Shown here piece after piece: positions 41,279 to 49,824 of a stretch of 59,197 nt of DNA (its first letter is position 1; each line of letters begins with the position of its first letter). A program made the translations under genes and the position numbers. The stretch comes from CAZMRF01 sp964568735 (GTDB lineage: Bacteria > Acidobacteriota > Polarisedimenticolia > JACPZX01), in assembly GCA_964568735.1 (NCBI GenBank), contig CAZMRF010000028.1, positions 1-59,197 of the forward strand. The letters are read 5' to 3'. Below the pieces are notes generated by a model that made no database searches, had not been told where the DNA came from, and was given only the letters and a program-made list of their open reading frames with translations.

Positions 41279-42495
41279 GCCGCTTCATCGCTGCGCCGCT
41301 CCTCGTCACACTGGCCGCGTGCGCCTGCTCGAGCCCCGAGCCGCCGGCGAGCGGAGCTTCCTCCGATGCTCGCATCGAGCAGCTCCGGGCCCTGCCCTAC
41401 GTGGACTTCGCGGGAGGAGCGGGGGATACGGGAGAGGACGGGGTCGTCCGGAGGGATCCGGCGCTTTCCTGGGAGGGCTACACCCTCTACACCAGCCGGA
41501 CGCTCTGCATGGCGGAGCTGATCGACGGTCCCGGCAAGGTCGTGCGCTCCTGGAGCCACCAGCCCTGCCATCACTGGTCCAACGCGACGCTTCTGCCGGG
41601 CGGCGACCTCCTGGCGGTGGGGCTGGATTCCGGGGACGAGGACGCCTCGGAGGAGCGGCTCAGCGATCGCTACCTGATCCGCTTCTCGTGGGACGGGGCG
41701 GTTCGATGGAAGCTGCCCGTCACGGCGCACCACGACGCGCAGGCCGCGCCGGATGGAAACCTGATCGTCGTGACGGCGCACCACCGGCGCGAGCCGGCCT
41801 TCGATCCCGACACGGACCTGCGGGACAACCACCTGTCGCTGCTCTCTCCCGAGGGGGAAGTTCTCGGCGAGATCTCGCTCTACGATCTGCTCTCCCCGGG
41901 GCCGGCCGGCTTCAGCCTCGAGAGGGCGGGCGAGGGGAGGGCCGAGCGCCTGGGAGCCATCGATCTCTTCCACGCGAACACGGTCGGCTTCATGCCCTTC
42001 CCGGAGCTCGAGGCGCGGGGAGGGATTCACTCCTCCGGCAGCGTGATGGTCACGCTGAGGAACCAGGACACGATTGCCATCATCGACTGGCCCCGCCGCG
42101 AAGTCCTCTGGACCTGGGGGCGCGGCGAGATCCTTGGGCCGCACGACGCCACATGGCTCGAGAACGGCCACATCCTCGTCTTCGACAACGGCCTGGGAAG
42201 AGACTGGTCCCGCGTGATCGAGATCGATCCCCTCGAGAAGAAGATCCTCTGGGAGTTCAAGGCCCCCGATCCCACGAGCTTCTACTCGGCGAGCCGAGGC
42301 GGCGCTCAGCGCCTCCCCAACGGGAACACGCTCATCACCGAGTCCGACCGGGGCCACGGATTCGAGGTGACGCCGGAGGGGAGCGTGGTCTGGGAGTTCT
42401 GGAACCCCAACCGTGACGCGGAGGGCCACCGCGCGACGATCTTCCGGATGCGCCGGTACGAGAAGTTCTTCGTCGCAGAGCTGCTCGGAAGCTGA
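41275..42495 (+). CDS. Arylsulfotransferase-like lipoprotein
   Basis: 406 residues. The TTG start at 41275 is supported by the lipoprotein signal that follows (MSRFIAAPLLVTLAAC, C16). The mature protein has repeated beta-blades of the ASST type: GYTLYTSR, GGDLLAVGLDSGDE, HHDAQAAPDGNLIVVTAHH, LFHANTVGFMP, GPHDATWLENGHILVFDNG, RLPNGNTLITESDRG. The HAN and HDA/HDAT histidines match the sulfate-transfer histidine neighbourhoods of bacterial arylsulfotransferases, which use aryl sulfate donors; the substrate is unknown. Near its N-terminus is IEQLRALPYVDF, strikingly like the C-terminal LRALGYV motif of the sulfatase-like proteins here. Confidence 0.82.
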   Translation: MSRFIAAPLLVTLAACACSSPEPPASGASSDARIEQLRALPYVDFAGGAGDTGEDGVVRRDPALSWEGYTLYTSRTLCMAELIDGPGKVVRSWSHQPCHHWSNATLLPGGDLLAVGLDSGDEDASEERLSDRYLIRFSWDGAVRWKLPVTAHHDAQAAPDGNLIVVTAHHRREPAFDPDTDLRDNHLSLLSPEGEVLGEISLYDLLSPGPAGFSLERAGEGRAERLGAIDLFHANTVGFMPFPELEARGGIHSSGSVMVTLRNQDTIAIIDWPRREVLWTWGRGEILGPHDATWLENGHILVFDNGLGRDWSRVIEIDPLEKKILWEFKAPDPTSFYSASRGGAQRLPNGNTLITESDRGHGFEVTPEGSVVWEFWNPNRDAEGHRATIFRMRRYEKFFVAELLGS

Positions 42496-42665
42496 TCGCG
42501 CGGCGCGGGATGCCGACGTAGAGCCGTTCCTGGAGCCCGACTCAGCGGGCAGCACTCTCCAGAGATTTCCTGGACCTGGCAGGGTCCATTGGGCTACCCT
42601 GCACGTTCTGTCCTCTCGCCGCCCGCTCGAGAGGTCGGCTCTCGCGCCCGCGAGAGGGAGATGTC
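42496..42665. other. Intergenic with a short hairpin
   Basis: 170 bases. It holds TGGACC-TGGCAG-GGTCCA (42571-42588), a 6-bp stem with no T run, and then CTACCCT, a motif also found before the start at 48678. No gene is seen. Confidence 0.4.
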
Positions 42666-44591
42666 GTGAAGAGAGTCCTCCTCACGAGCGTCTGCCGGCC
42701 TCTGGGAGTCCGGTACGGTGACGCTCCGAGCGTCGGTTACGAGCTTCTCTACGGCCAGGTCACGCGCGCGCAGGGGCTCTTCAGTCCCCGCTCCAACCAC
42801 ATTCACTTCTCCCTCGAGTACATCGCCGAGAACCTCGACGCTCCCACGACAGTGCTGCAGTACCCGTCCAGGAAGGAGCTGGTCCGGGAGCTGAAGCGCG
42901 GGTACGACGTCGTAGCCGTCTCGTTCCTGGTCGCCACCTTCCACCGCTTGAAGGAAGTGGTGGCCTTGATCCGGGAGCACTCGCCGCGCGCCCGGATCGT
43001 GCTCGGCGGCTACGGCACCGTCCTTGCCGACGAGCTGCTGCGCCCGCTCGGTGACGACATCTGCCGCGAAGAGGGGGTGGCCTTCATGCGGCGGCTTCTG
43101 GGCGAGCCGGAGATCCCGATGCCCTACCGGCACCCGATGATCGTCAACCGCCTGCGCGTCTTCGGGCTGAAGGCCTCCGAGACAGGCGTCGTCTTCGCGG
43201 GGCTCGGATGCCCCAACGGGTGCGACTTCTGCTGCACGTCGCACTTCTTCAAGAGGAAGCACATCCGGCTCCTGCCGACGGGCGCCGACATCTACCACGT
43301 GATCGAGCGCTACCTCGAGATCTCCCCGCGGCTGTCCATCATCATCCTCGACGAGGACTTCCTCCTGAACCGGAAGCGGGCGATGGAGTTCCGCGACTGC
43401 GTCGTCCGGAGCGGGAAGGCGCTTTCCATCTTCGCCTTCGCCAGCATCCGCGCCATCAGCCAGTACCAGGTCACCGAGATCCTCGAGATGGGGATCGACG
43501 GGCTCTGGATCGGATACGAGGGGACGCGGTCCGGATACGCGAAGCAGAAGGGGCGGCCAGTGGAGGAGATCTTCCGCGAGTACCGCGATCACGGCGTGAC
43601 GATCCTCGCGTCCATGATCGTGGGCTTCCCCTACCAGACGCCGGAGATCATCGAGGAGGAGCTTTCGGGCCTTCTCGCGCTCGAGCCGGCGCTGACGCAG
43701 TACCTCATCTACGGGCCGAGTCCGGGAACTCCCTTCTTCGAGCGCGTCGTCCGCGAGGGGCTGCTGCATGCCGACGTCGCCGCGGACCCGGAGCTGTTCT
43801 GCCGCAAGGGGAGCGGCTTCTTCGCGCTCGTGAAGCACCCAACGATGGAGCCGTCGGAGATCGAGGCCGCGCAGGCCCGCTGCTTCGAGGAGGACTTCCG
43901 CCGTCTCGGGCCCTCGATCTACCGCTCGCTCGAGGTCTGGCTCCTCGGCTACCGGAAGCTGAGAGAATCTCCGCTCGCGCACCTCCGCCTGAAAGCGGAG
44001 CGCTTCGCGGCGGGGATCCGGAACGCCTATCCCATCTTCCTCGCCGGAAAGCTGCTCGGGCCGACCTCCGAAGCTCGCCGGAGGGTCGCCGATCTCGAGA
44101 CGCGGGTGCACGCCGAGCTGGGAGCGCCCACGGCGGCCGAGCGGCTGAAATCGATCGTCGCGCTCGGGATGGCTGCGTGGACGGCCCTGACGCTGAAGCT
44201 CGATCTCTTCCAGCACCCGCGACTGGTCCGCCACACGTTCAGGATGCCTCTGGCCTCCAGGCCGGCGCGAGCATGGCGGCGGCTGCACGGGGATGACCCC
44301 GGCGGGCACCGGGTCGAGGTCGAACGGCGCCCCTGGTCAACCGTCTGGGTCCGTGTCGAAGGCAGGCTGGCCGATGCGGGCGCCGGGAGGCTGGCGGCCG
44401 AGCTGAGACGGGCGATGGAGAGAAAGAGGGAACGGATCGTCCTCGATCTCACGCGCCTCTCGCGGATGGAGCACACCGCCGCCGAACGCATCGCGGAGGG
44501 CCTGCGCGCCCAGCGCCATCGCATCCAGGTGCTCCTGCCCCGGGTCGGCGAGTTCGCAAGCCTCGCCGCGGTCTTCGAGCTCTACCGATAG
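42666..44591 (+). CDS. Cobalamin-binding radical-SAM protein fused to a STAS-like domain
   Basis: 641 residues. Residues about 1-160 look like a B12-binding Rossmann domain (YDVVAVSFLVATFHRL, ARIVLGGYGTVLADE). The radical-SAM cluster motif C182-x3-C186-x2-C189 lies in GLGCPNGCDFC, followed by the barrel (IIILDEDFLLNRKRAMEF, LWIGYEGTRSGYAKQKG, PGTPFFERV). The last 87 residues (about 555-641) read as a STAS/anti-anti-sigma-like fold: VWVRVEGRLADAGAGRL, then RIVLDLTRLSRMEHTAAERI, then QVLLPRVGEFASLAAVF. The GTG start has GGGAG upstream. Such enzymes do methylations or rearrangements on lipids, glycans or peptides; the STAS-like tail is unusual and may serve regulation or docking. Confidence 0.85.
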   Translation: MKRVLLTSVCRPLGVRYGDAPSVGYELLYGQVTRAQGLFSPRSNHIHFSLEYIAENLDAPTTVLQYPSRKELVRELKRGYDVVAVSFLVATFHRLKEVVALIREHSPRARIVLGGYGTVLADELLRPLGDDICREEGVAFMRRLLGEPEIPMPYRHPMIVNRLRVFGLKASETGVVFAGLGCPNGCDFCCTSHFFKRKHIRLLPTGADIYHVIERYLEISPRLSIIILDEDFLLNRKRAMEFRDCVVRSGKALSIFAFASIRAISQYQVTEILEMGIDGLWIGYEGTRSGYAKQKGRPVEEIFREYRDHGVTILASMIVGFPYQTPEIIEEELSGLLALEPALTQYLIYGPSPGTPFFERVVREGLLHADVAADPELFCRKGSGFFALVKHPTMEPSEIEAAQARCFEEDFRRLGPSIYRSLEVWLLGYRKLRESPLAHLRLKAERFAAGIRNAYPIFLAGKLLGPTSEARRRVADLETRVHAELGAPTAAERLKSIVALGMAAWTALTLKLDLFQHPRLVRHTFRMPLASRPARAWRRLHGDDPGGHRVEVERRPWSTVWVRVEGRLADAGAGRLAAELRRAMERKRERIVLDLTRLSRMEHTAAERIAEGLRAQRHRIQVLLPRVGEFASLAAVFELYR

Positions 44592-44612
44592 CACGTTGCC
44601 CGCTCCGGAGCG

Positions 44613-46727
44613 CTACGGCCTGCCGTGGCCTCCTCGCGTGTTCTCGGCGCAGGGGCGGAGGGAGTCGAAGAGCGATCCCTGGTCGATGCAGGCCGCGTCC
44701 CTTCCACGGGTGCGCGGCACGCAGACGGTCACCTCTCCGGTGCACCGGCCGCCTGCGCCGTCGTCGGCGGTGAAGGCGATGTGGTAGACGCGCCCGTCGG
44801 CGGTGGCGCTTCGCTCGGCCCGCACTGAAGCTGAGTCGCCGCCGACACCGTTCGCGTCGGGGCAGGTGTTCCCCTCGCCGACGGTGGAGAGCGGCTCATC
44901 CTGCTTGATGGAGATCACGGTGATCGCCACCGGATCGCCGTCCGCGTCCGATACGCCGCGGATCCTCACGGTCTCGAGCTTGTGGTTCGGCGGCCAGAGA
45001 CTGTCGTCGCTGGGCCGGGCGGCACCGCAGCTCGGCGGAGTGTTCGGGACGAGGCAATCCGGATCGTCGCCGTCCACCAGGCCGTCCTCGTCGTTGTCGA
45101 CGTCATCCGAGCAGGAGAGGCTCTCCGGGGGACCCTCGATGGGGCTCGTCGCGGAGCCGCACTCCGGATCGTCGGCGTCCACGAGGCCGTCCCCGTCGTT
45201 GTCGATACCGTCGGAGCAGGACGGGTCGTCGATCGGACCCTCGACCGGAATGGGCGGCGGGACGCAGCCGGGATCGGCGCCGTCCACGAGGCCGTCGCCG
45301 TCGTTGTCGATGCCGTCCGAGCAGGACGGGTCGCCCACCGGGCCTTCCACGGGGCTCGGCGACGGGACGCAGTCGGGATCATTCATGTCCACGAGGCCGT
45401 CGCCGTCGTTGTCGATGCTGTCCGAGCAGGACGGGTCACCCGCCGGGCCCTCCACGGGGCTCGGCGGCGGGACGCAGTCGGGATCACTCATGTCGACGAG
45501 GCCGTCGCTGTCGTTGTCGACCCCGTCCGAGCAGGACGGATCGCCCGCCGGACCCTCGACTGGAGCTGGCGGCGGAACGCAGTCCGGATCATTGCCGTCC
45601 ACGAGGCCGTCACCGTCGTTGTCGGTGCCGTCCGAACAGGACGGGTCGCCCGGCGGTCCTTCCACCGGGGGAGGCGGGAAGGTCGGAGGCATCCCCGGCA
45701 GGTACGCGAAGACGAAGGCAGCGACCGACACGGTCGCGCCCGGCGCAATCGTCAGCTTGTTCGCAGCGCTATTGCCCCACCAGTAAGCCACGCCGGTGTC
45801 GTCGTTGGAGTAGAGGCAGGTGCTGACGTCCATGCCGAGAGCCTGGTAGTCGAAGGCATTCACCGCGGGAGTCACCGACCCGAACTTGTCGGGAAGGCCC
45901 GAGGCATCGGGCCATGAGACGTAGGCCAGGCGCGTCGGAGCTGTCGGCGTCAGCGTGGCCGGGCCCGTCACGCTTCCTCCCACGGCATAGAACGGGAAGG
46001 GCGAGTTCCCCATGCCGAAGCAGGGGTCCGGGTCGTTGTCGTCGGTGATCTCGAAGCGCGAGAAGGCCGGGCTGGAGAAGCTCGTGGCCGTCGACAGCGC
46101 CTGTCCGTCGGGCCCCTTCGCCCTGAAGGACGGTCCGTCGTCGTTCGCGCCGATCATCATGTCCCAGAGGTAGCGCACACCCACGGATACGGCTGCGGCT
46201 CCGTTGTTCGTGATCTCCGTCTTCAGCATGACGGCGGAGTTGTCGAAGGTCGTGCCGATGGCCGCGGCCGTCTGCCTGATGACGAGATCGTCCGGAGCGG
46301 GCGCGAAGCCGCCCGGCCTGTAGATCGTCATGAAGCCCGTCGGGTTCTGCGGATCACCGACGGGTATGGCTTCCTCGCCCGCGGCGACGAAGTCCTCGAG
46401 CTCCAGCGTCGGCGGCGCGCCGGACGAGAGCGTCAGCCCGGTGCGCTGCACGTAATCCGTTCCGGAGGTGTACGACCGGATGGCGGTGAACGAGGTGCCG
46501 GGCATCCCGTGACCAACCAGGACGTCCTGGGGCCCGAACGAGGCCCTGACGGGATGCATGACTCCGGTCGCGAAGGTATAGACGCCCAGGCCGACACCGG
46601 CCGGCGTCTGCTCCACCGCGACCTGGTAGTAGCTGTTCCCGCCGGTCGCGGCGAGCATGATGGATGCGGCACCAAAAAGAACGAAGGCCGCTGTGAAGAC
46701 GAGTCGACCGCCAGCGCCCTTGATCAT
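44613..46727 (-). CDS. Exported surface protein with six 35-residue Asp-rich repeats
   Basis: 704 residues. An N-terminal hydrophobic segment (VFTAAFVLFGAASIMLAATG) is a probable signal peptide. Residues about 30-345 are a beta-rich domain of unknown family (YLWDMMIGANDDGPSFR, AYWWGNSAANKLTIAPGA). Then come six near-identical 35-residue repeats of the type DPSCSDGxDNDGDGLVDxxD with Pro-rich linkers PDCVPPPxPVEGPxG, likely calcium-binding and Cys-bonded spacers. The C-terminal 150 residues contain SLWPPNHKLETVRI, a motif of a known extracellular beta-sandwich module, and several cysteines. Start at 46727 with AAGGGGG upstream. It lies convergent to the radical-SAM gene and is a candidate cell-surface partner of the glycan island. 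Confidence 0.83.
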   Translation of the reverse strand: MIKGAGGRLVFTAAFVLFGAASIMLAATGGNSYYQVAVEQTPAGVGLGVYTFATGVMHPVRASFGPQDVLVGHGMPGTSFTAIRSYTSGTDYVQRTGLTLSSGAPPTLELEDFVAAGEEAIPVGDPQNPTGFMTIYRPGGFAPAPDDLVIRQTAAAIGTTFDNSAVMLKTEITNNGAAAVSVGVRYLWDMMIGANDDGPSFRAKGPDGQALSTATSFSSPAFSRFEITDDNDPDPCFGMGNSPFPFYAVGGSVTGPATLTPTAPTRLAYVSWPDASGLPDKFGSVTPAVNAFDYQALGMDVSTCLYSNDDTGVAYWWGNSAANKLTIAPGATVSVAAFVFAYLPGMPPTFPPPPVEGPPGDPSCSDGTDNDGDGLVDGNDPDCVPPPAPVEGPAGDPSCSDGVDNDSDGLVDMSDPDCVPPPSPVEGPAGDPSCSDSIDNDGDGLVDMNDPDCVPSPSPVEGPVGDPSCSDGIDNDGDGLVDGADPGCVPPPIPVEGPIDDPSCSDGIDNDGDGLVDADDPECGSATSPIEGPPESLSCSDDVDNDEDGLVDGDDPDCLVPNTPPSCGAARPSDDSLWPPNHKLETVRIRGVSDADGDPVAITVISIKQDEPLSTVGEGNTCPDANGVGGDSASVRAERSATADGRVYHIAFTADDGAGGRCTGEVTVCVPRTRGRDAACIDQGSLFDSLRPCAENTRGGHGRP
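45043..45672 (-). repeat. Six tandem 105-base repeats inside the surface-protein gene
   Basis: The motif ACGAGGCCGT (plus strand; ACCAGGCCGT in the sixth) recurs at 45601, 45496, 45391, 45286, 45181 and 45076, each exactly 105 bases apart. The unit encodes 35 residues, so copy-number change keeps the frame. Confidence 0.95.
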
Positions 46728-46855
46728 CTGAGTTACCCCCTTCGGATAAGGCAGGCTGAAAGATCCAGCTGTGAGCCCTGTTCTACGCTATAGAGGGATG
46801 AGGCGGCCGGAAGCGCCCGTCAAACCGACAATCCTGACGCATTGCCAACCCGACA

Positions 46856-46878
46856 GACAATCGACTCTCGGGATTGTC
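46856..46878 (-). terminator. Possible terminator of the sulfatase-like gene
   Basis: GACAATC / GATTGTC with a 9-base loop lies 10 bases beyond the stop at 46888 on the minus strand. No T run follows, and a third copy of GACAATC lies at 46827, so a regulatory site is also possible. Confidence 0.35.
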
Positions 46879-46887
46879 AGGGTGGTG

Positions 46888-48678
46888 CTACTGCACGTAG
46901 CCCAGGGCGCGGAGCTGCTCCTGGAGCTCGGGGTCGATGAGGGCCTCGTCGCCTCCGACGTGCGCGGCCTCGTAGGCCGCGGCGAGGCGGGCGTAGCGAT
47001 CGGAGAGATCGGTCCTTTCTCCCGACAGGTTCGATTCCTCGCGGGGGTCCGCGGAGAGATCGAAGAGCTCGGGGGCGCCCGCCGCCGGGTCGAGGGGGGC
47101 GATGAACTTGAAGCGCTCCCCTCGCAGGCTCCGCTTCTGGATGCCCGAGCGCAACGCCTCGGAGAGGACGACCTCCCGGCCCGCCTCCCCCCCGGGCGCG
47201 AGGAGATCGCGCAGGTCGAGCCCGTCCGTCCGGTCGGGCCAGGGGATGCCGAGCGCTCCCACGATCGTCCGGGGGATGTCCACGAGCGCGGCCGGAGCGG
47301 CGACCCGGCGCCCTCCGGCGAAGGCGGGAGGATGGCGCACGATGAGCGGGACCCGGATCAGCTCCTCGTAGAGCGAGTGGCCGTGGGCGGCGCTGCGCCG
47401 GACGCTCCGCTCGAACATCTCCTCCCCGTGGTCGCTCGTGATGACGACGATTGAGCGATCCAGGAGGCCGCGCTCCTGCAACCCCCGAAGCAGCCCCGAG
47501 AGGGCGTCATCGGTGGAGCGGATGTCGCCGTCGTAGAGATCCGAGATGTACCGCTTCTCCTCGGGCGATGGCTCCCATCGCCCTTCGCGCATGGCCTCGA
47601 GGTCCTTCCGGTCGAAGCTCTCTCCGATCTGTCCCGCCTCCGCGGCCACGGCGAATCTCCCGTCGAGGTAGGGCGAGTGCGGCTCGTAGGTGTGCACGAA
47701 GAGGAAGAAGGGCCTGTCGGAGCGCTTCGCGATCCACTCGAGGGCACGCGTGAAGATGCTCTTCGTGTGCCGATGGCGCATCTCGACGAAGGTCTCGAAG
47801 CCCTGCGCGAGGCCGAACTTCGCCGAGACGTAGCCGCTCCCCGTGAAGGCCGCGGTCGCGTAGCCGCGATCGAGGAGGACCTCGGCGAGGGTCGTGGCGC
47901 TCTCCCTCAGCCTGCGCGTGGGCACCACGCTGCCGTGATTGTGGGGGTGCAGCGAGGTGAGCATCGAGGAGTGCGAGGGGAGCGTCCAGGGAGAGGCGGC
48001 AATGGCGGCATCGAAGGTGACGGCGCCGGCCGCGAAGGCATCCAGTGCCGGAGTGGTGGGGCGCGCGTACCCGTAGAGGCCGACGCGGTCGGCCCGCACG
48101 GTATCGAGGGAGATCAGGATCACGGAAGGGCGCCCGGGGCCCGGCTCCGCCCTCGTGAGATAGAGAGCCGCGTGGCCGCCCGCCCAGATCACGAGGCAGG
48201 TCCCGACGACCGAAGAGAGAACCCAGGCAGCGCCGGGGCGGCACGACGTCAGAAAGAGCAGGCCCGCGGGAAGGGCCAAGGTGACGAGGAGGGCCGCGAG
48301 AGCCCCGGCCGTTCCCATCGAGACGCGGAGCGCGGCGTAGAGGCCGGTGCCCATCAACACCCGGGCGGCCTCCCACAGTAGCCAGCCTCCCCCGAGCACC
48401 AGGATGAGCCCCACGAGAACTCCGGGGATCCGCTTCAGGACTGCCGAGAGGAGGCCGACCAGGGGCGGCCCGATCAGGGCGGCGGCCAGCCCCGACCCCA
48501 CCCCGAGGAGCAGCCCCCACTGCATGCTGGTCGTGACCGGCCCGAGGGCCGCGCGGAGCAGGCCCAGGTGCCAGTAGTGGTTCTCTCGCGTCACGGTGCC
48601 GGCATGGGCCAGGGCGAGGAGCGCCACGGGGGCGGCGACGCTCGTGAGGATCCGCGCGAATCGGCTCTTCATGCGCAT
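46888..48678 (-). CDS. Polytopic sulfatase-fold enzyme, LtaS/EptA-like architecture
   Basis: 596 residues: about five N-terminal membrane segments (roughly 8-28, 54-75, 83-102, 120-145, 150-173) then a sulfatase-fold domain. Metal-binding motifs are LISLDTVRADRVGLYGY near 189 and TSDHGEEMFE near 430. The nucleophile position is T232 in PWTLPSHSSMLTS, not Cys. HGHSLYEELIRVPLIV is the usual later block. It ends LQEQLRALGYVQ. With its helices and Thr it resembles phospho-transferases of the envelope, an inference; true sulfate ester hydrolysis is improbable. It is divergent from the outer-membrane barrel gene. ATGs at 48678 and 48672 are both possible. Confidence 0.87.
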   Translation of the reverse strand: MRMKSRFARILTSVAAPVALLALAHAGTVTRENHYWHLGLLRAALGPVTTSMQWGLLLGVGSGLAAALIGPPLVGLLSAVLKRIPGVLVGLILVLGGGWLLWEAARVLMGTGLYAALRVSMGTAGALAALLVTLALPAGLLFLTSCRPGAAWVLSSVVGTCLVIWAGGHAALYLTRAEPGPGRPSVILISLDTVRADRVGLYGYARPTTPALDAFAAGAVTFDAAIAASPWTLPSHSSMLTSLHPHNHGSVVPTRRLRESATTLAEVLLDRGYATAAFTGSGYVSAKFGLAQGFETFVEMRHRHTKSIFTRALEWIAKRSDRPFFLFVHTYEPHSPYLDGRFAVAAEAGQIGESFDRKDLEAMREGRWEPSPEEKRYISDLYDGDIRSTDDALSGLLRGLQERGLLDRSIVVITSDHGEEMFERSVRRSAAHGHSLYEELIRVPLIVRHPPAFAGGRRVAAPAALVDIPRTIVGALGIPWPDRTDGLDLRDLLAPGGEAGREVVLSEALRSGIQKRSLRGERFKFIAPLDPAAGAPELFDLSADPREESNLSGERTDLSDRYARLAAAYEAAHVGGDEALIDPELQEQLRALGYVQ

Positions 48679-48806
48679 GGGGGGCGCGGGCAGGGTAGAT
48701 CCTCCGGGGCCGGCGCTGCGATCTTGCCTCCCCGGGCCGCCCGGAGTAGGCTGTCCGCCGGCCCTCAGGGCCCGCGAAACCCGGATTCGGAAGGAGCTTC
48801 CCCGAA

Positions 48807-49775
48807 ATGCAACGAATTCCCCTGAAGGCTCTCTGCGCGGCCTCGGTCATGGTCCTGGCCGCGTCCCAGGCGCCCGCGGCGCCCGTCGGTACCTGGTGGA
48901 TGGGAGGGGACCTGTGGTTCGCCGAGCCCACGAACCTGAACACCGACGTCGCTTTCGACTTCCAGGGCGGGGTCTTCAGCGGCGGTGAGACCATCTCCTC
49001 AGACTTCGATCCCGAGCTCTCGGGCCGCATCCGAGGCGGCTGGCGCGATCGCGACACCTCGCGCAACTCGTACGCCCTCTCGTGGTGGAGCTGGGACAAC
49101 GACGACGGCGTGGACGAGGGCGCCGGCGTGCAGCCCATCCTCAGCGATCCCTTCTTCGCGAACACCTTCGCGGACAGGGTCGAGAGCGACGTGAACATCA
49201 AGGCCTCGGTCCTTGACCTGATGGTGTTCCGGAGGATCACCGCCACGAAGCACTCGTCCTGGTTCTGGGGGGCGGGCTTCCGGAACGCGAAGTTCGAGGA
49301 GTCGTGGACGACCGAGTACTTCGACGCCGGCATGCCCGTGACCGGCCCCGAGGAGAGCGTCGACATCGACGTGGAGTCGAAAGGGATGGGGTTGACCGCG
49401 GGCGTGGGGACGACCTATTCCTGGCATCCCCGCTGGCAGACGCACCTGCGAGCGCAGGTCGCCCTTCTCAAGGGGGATACGGATGCGACCACCCGGGACC
49501 GGGGTGTCGTGAACGTCCCGCCCAGCTCGGTCTTCCTGACCTCCATCGCCGAGCGGAGCGACGACAGGGTCTTCCAGCAGCTCGAGCTGGAGGGCAAGAT
49601 CAGCTTCACAGTCCTGCCCAACTTCGACGTCCACCTGGGCTACTGGTTCCTGAACTGGGGGGACGCGGTTCAGGCGGACCGCTTCCTGGACAATGTCCAG
49701 GGAGGGGCTTTCTCCGGCCGCGACGATCTCGCCTTCAACGGCTTCATCGTCGGGGCGACCTGGACCTTCGAATAG
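48807..49775 (+). CDS. Probable outer-membrane beta-barrel protein
   Basis: 322 residues with a signal peptide (MQRIPLKALCAASVMVLAAS, cleavage near APA). The rest alternates polar and aromatic residues in strands (ALSWWSWDND, SSWFWGAGFRNAKF, WQTHLRAQVALLKGDT, FDVHLGYWFLNWGDA) and the last strand ends WTF-E, typical of barrels handled by BAM. No family assigned with certainty; the pattern recalls the Lpg1974-like major outer-membrane proteins. Start with GGAAGGAG 10 bases upstream; a -10-like TAGGCT lies near 48749. Its position before the SPASM radical-SAM gene may be coincidental. Confidence 0.75.
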   Translation: MQRIPLKALCAASVMVLAASQAPAAPVGTWWMGGDLWFAEPTNLNTDVAFDFQGGVFSGGETISSDFDPELSGRIRGGWRDRDTSRNSYALSWWSWDNDDGVDEGAGVQPILSDPFFANTFADRVESDVNIKASVLDLMVFRRITATKHSSWFWGAGFRNAKFEESWTTEYFDAGMPVTGPEESVDIDVESKGMGLTAGVGTTYSWHPRWQTHLRAQVALLKGDTDATTRDRGVVNVPPSSVFLTSIAERSDDRVFQQLELEGKISFTVLPNFDVHLGYWFLNWGDAVQADRFLDNVQGGAFSGRDDLAFNGFIVGATWTFE

Positions 49776-49824
49776 GGCGGCGCCGCGGCATCCGTTCCGC
49801 GCAACGCCGCCCCCCGGAAGTGCC

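Noticed and set aside
42571..42588. Short inverted repeat as terminator of the ASST-like gene
   Set aside because: Six-base stem without a T run; too weak to call.
45043..45672. Regular repeats that could be taken for a CRISPR array
   Set aside because: The 105-base unit is conserved across its whole length, with no unique spacers, and is in frame within a protein.
47020..47045. GGTTCGATTCC, a tRNA T-loop-like sequence
   Set aside because: No pairing T-stem, no acceptor or anticodon arms, and it lies inside the coding sequence of the sulfatase-fold gene.
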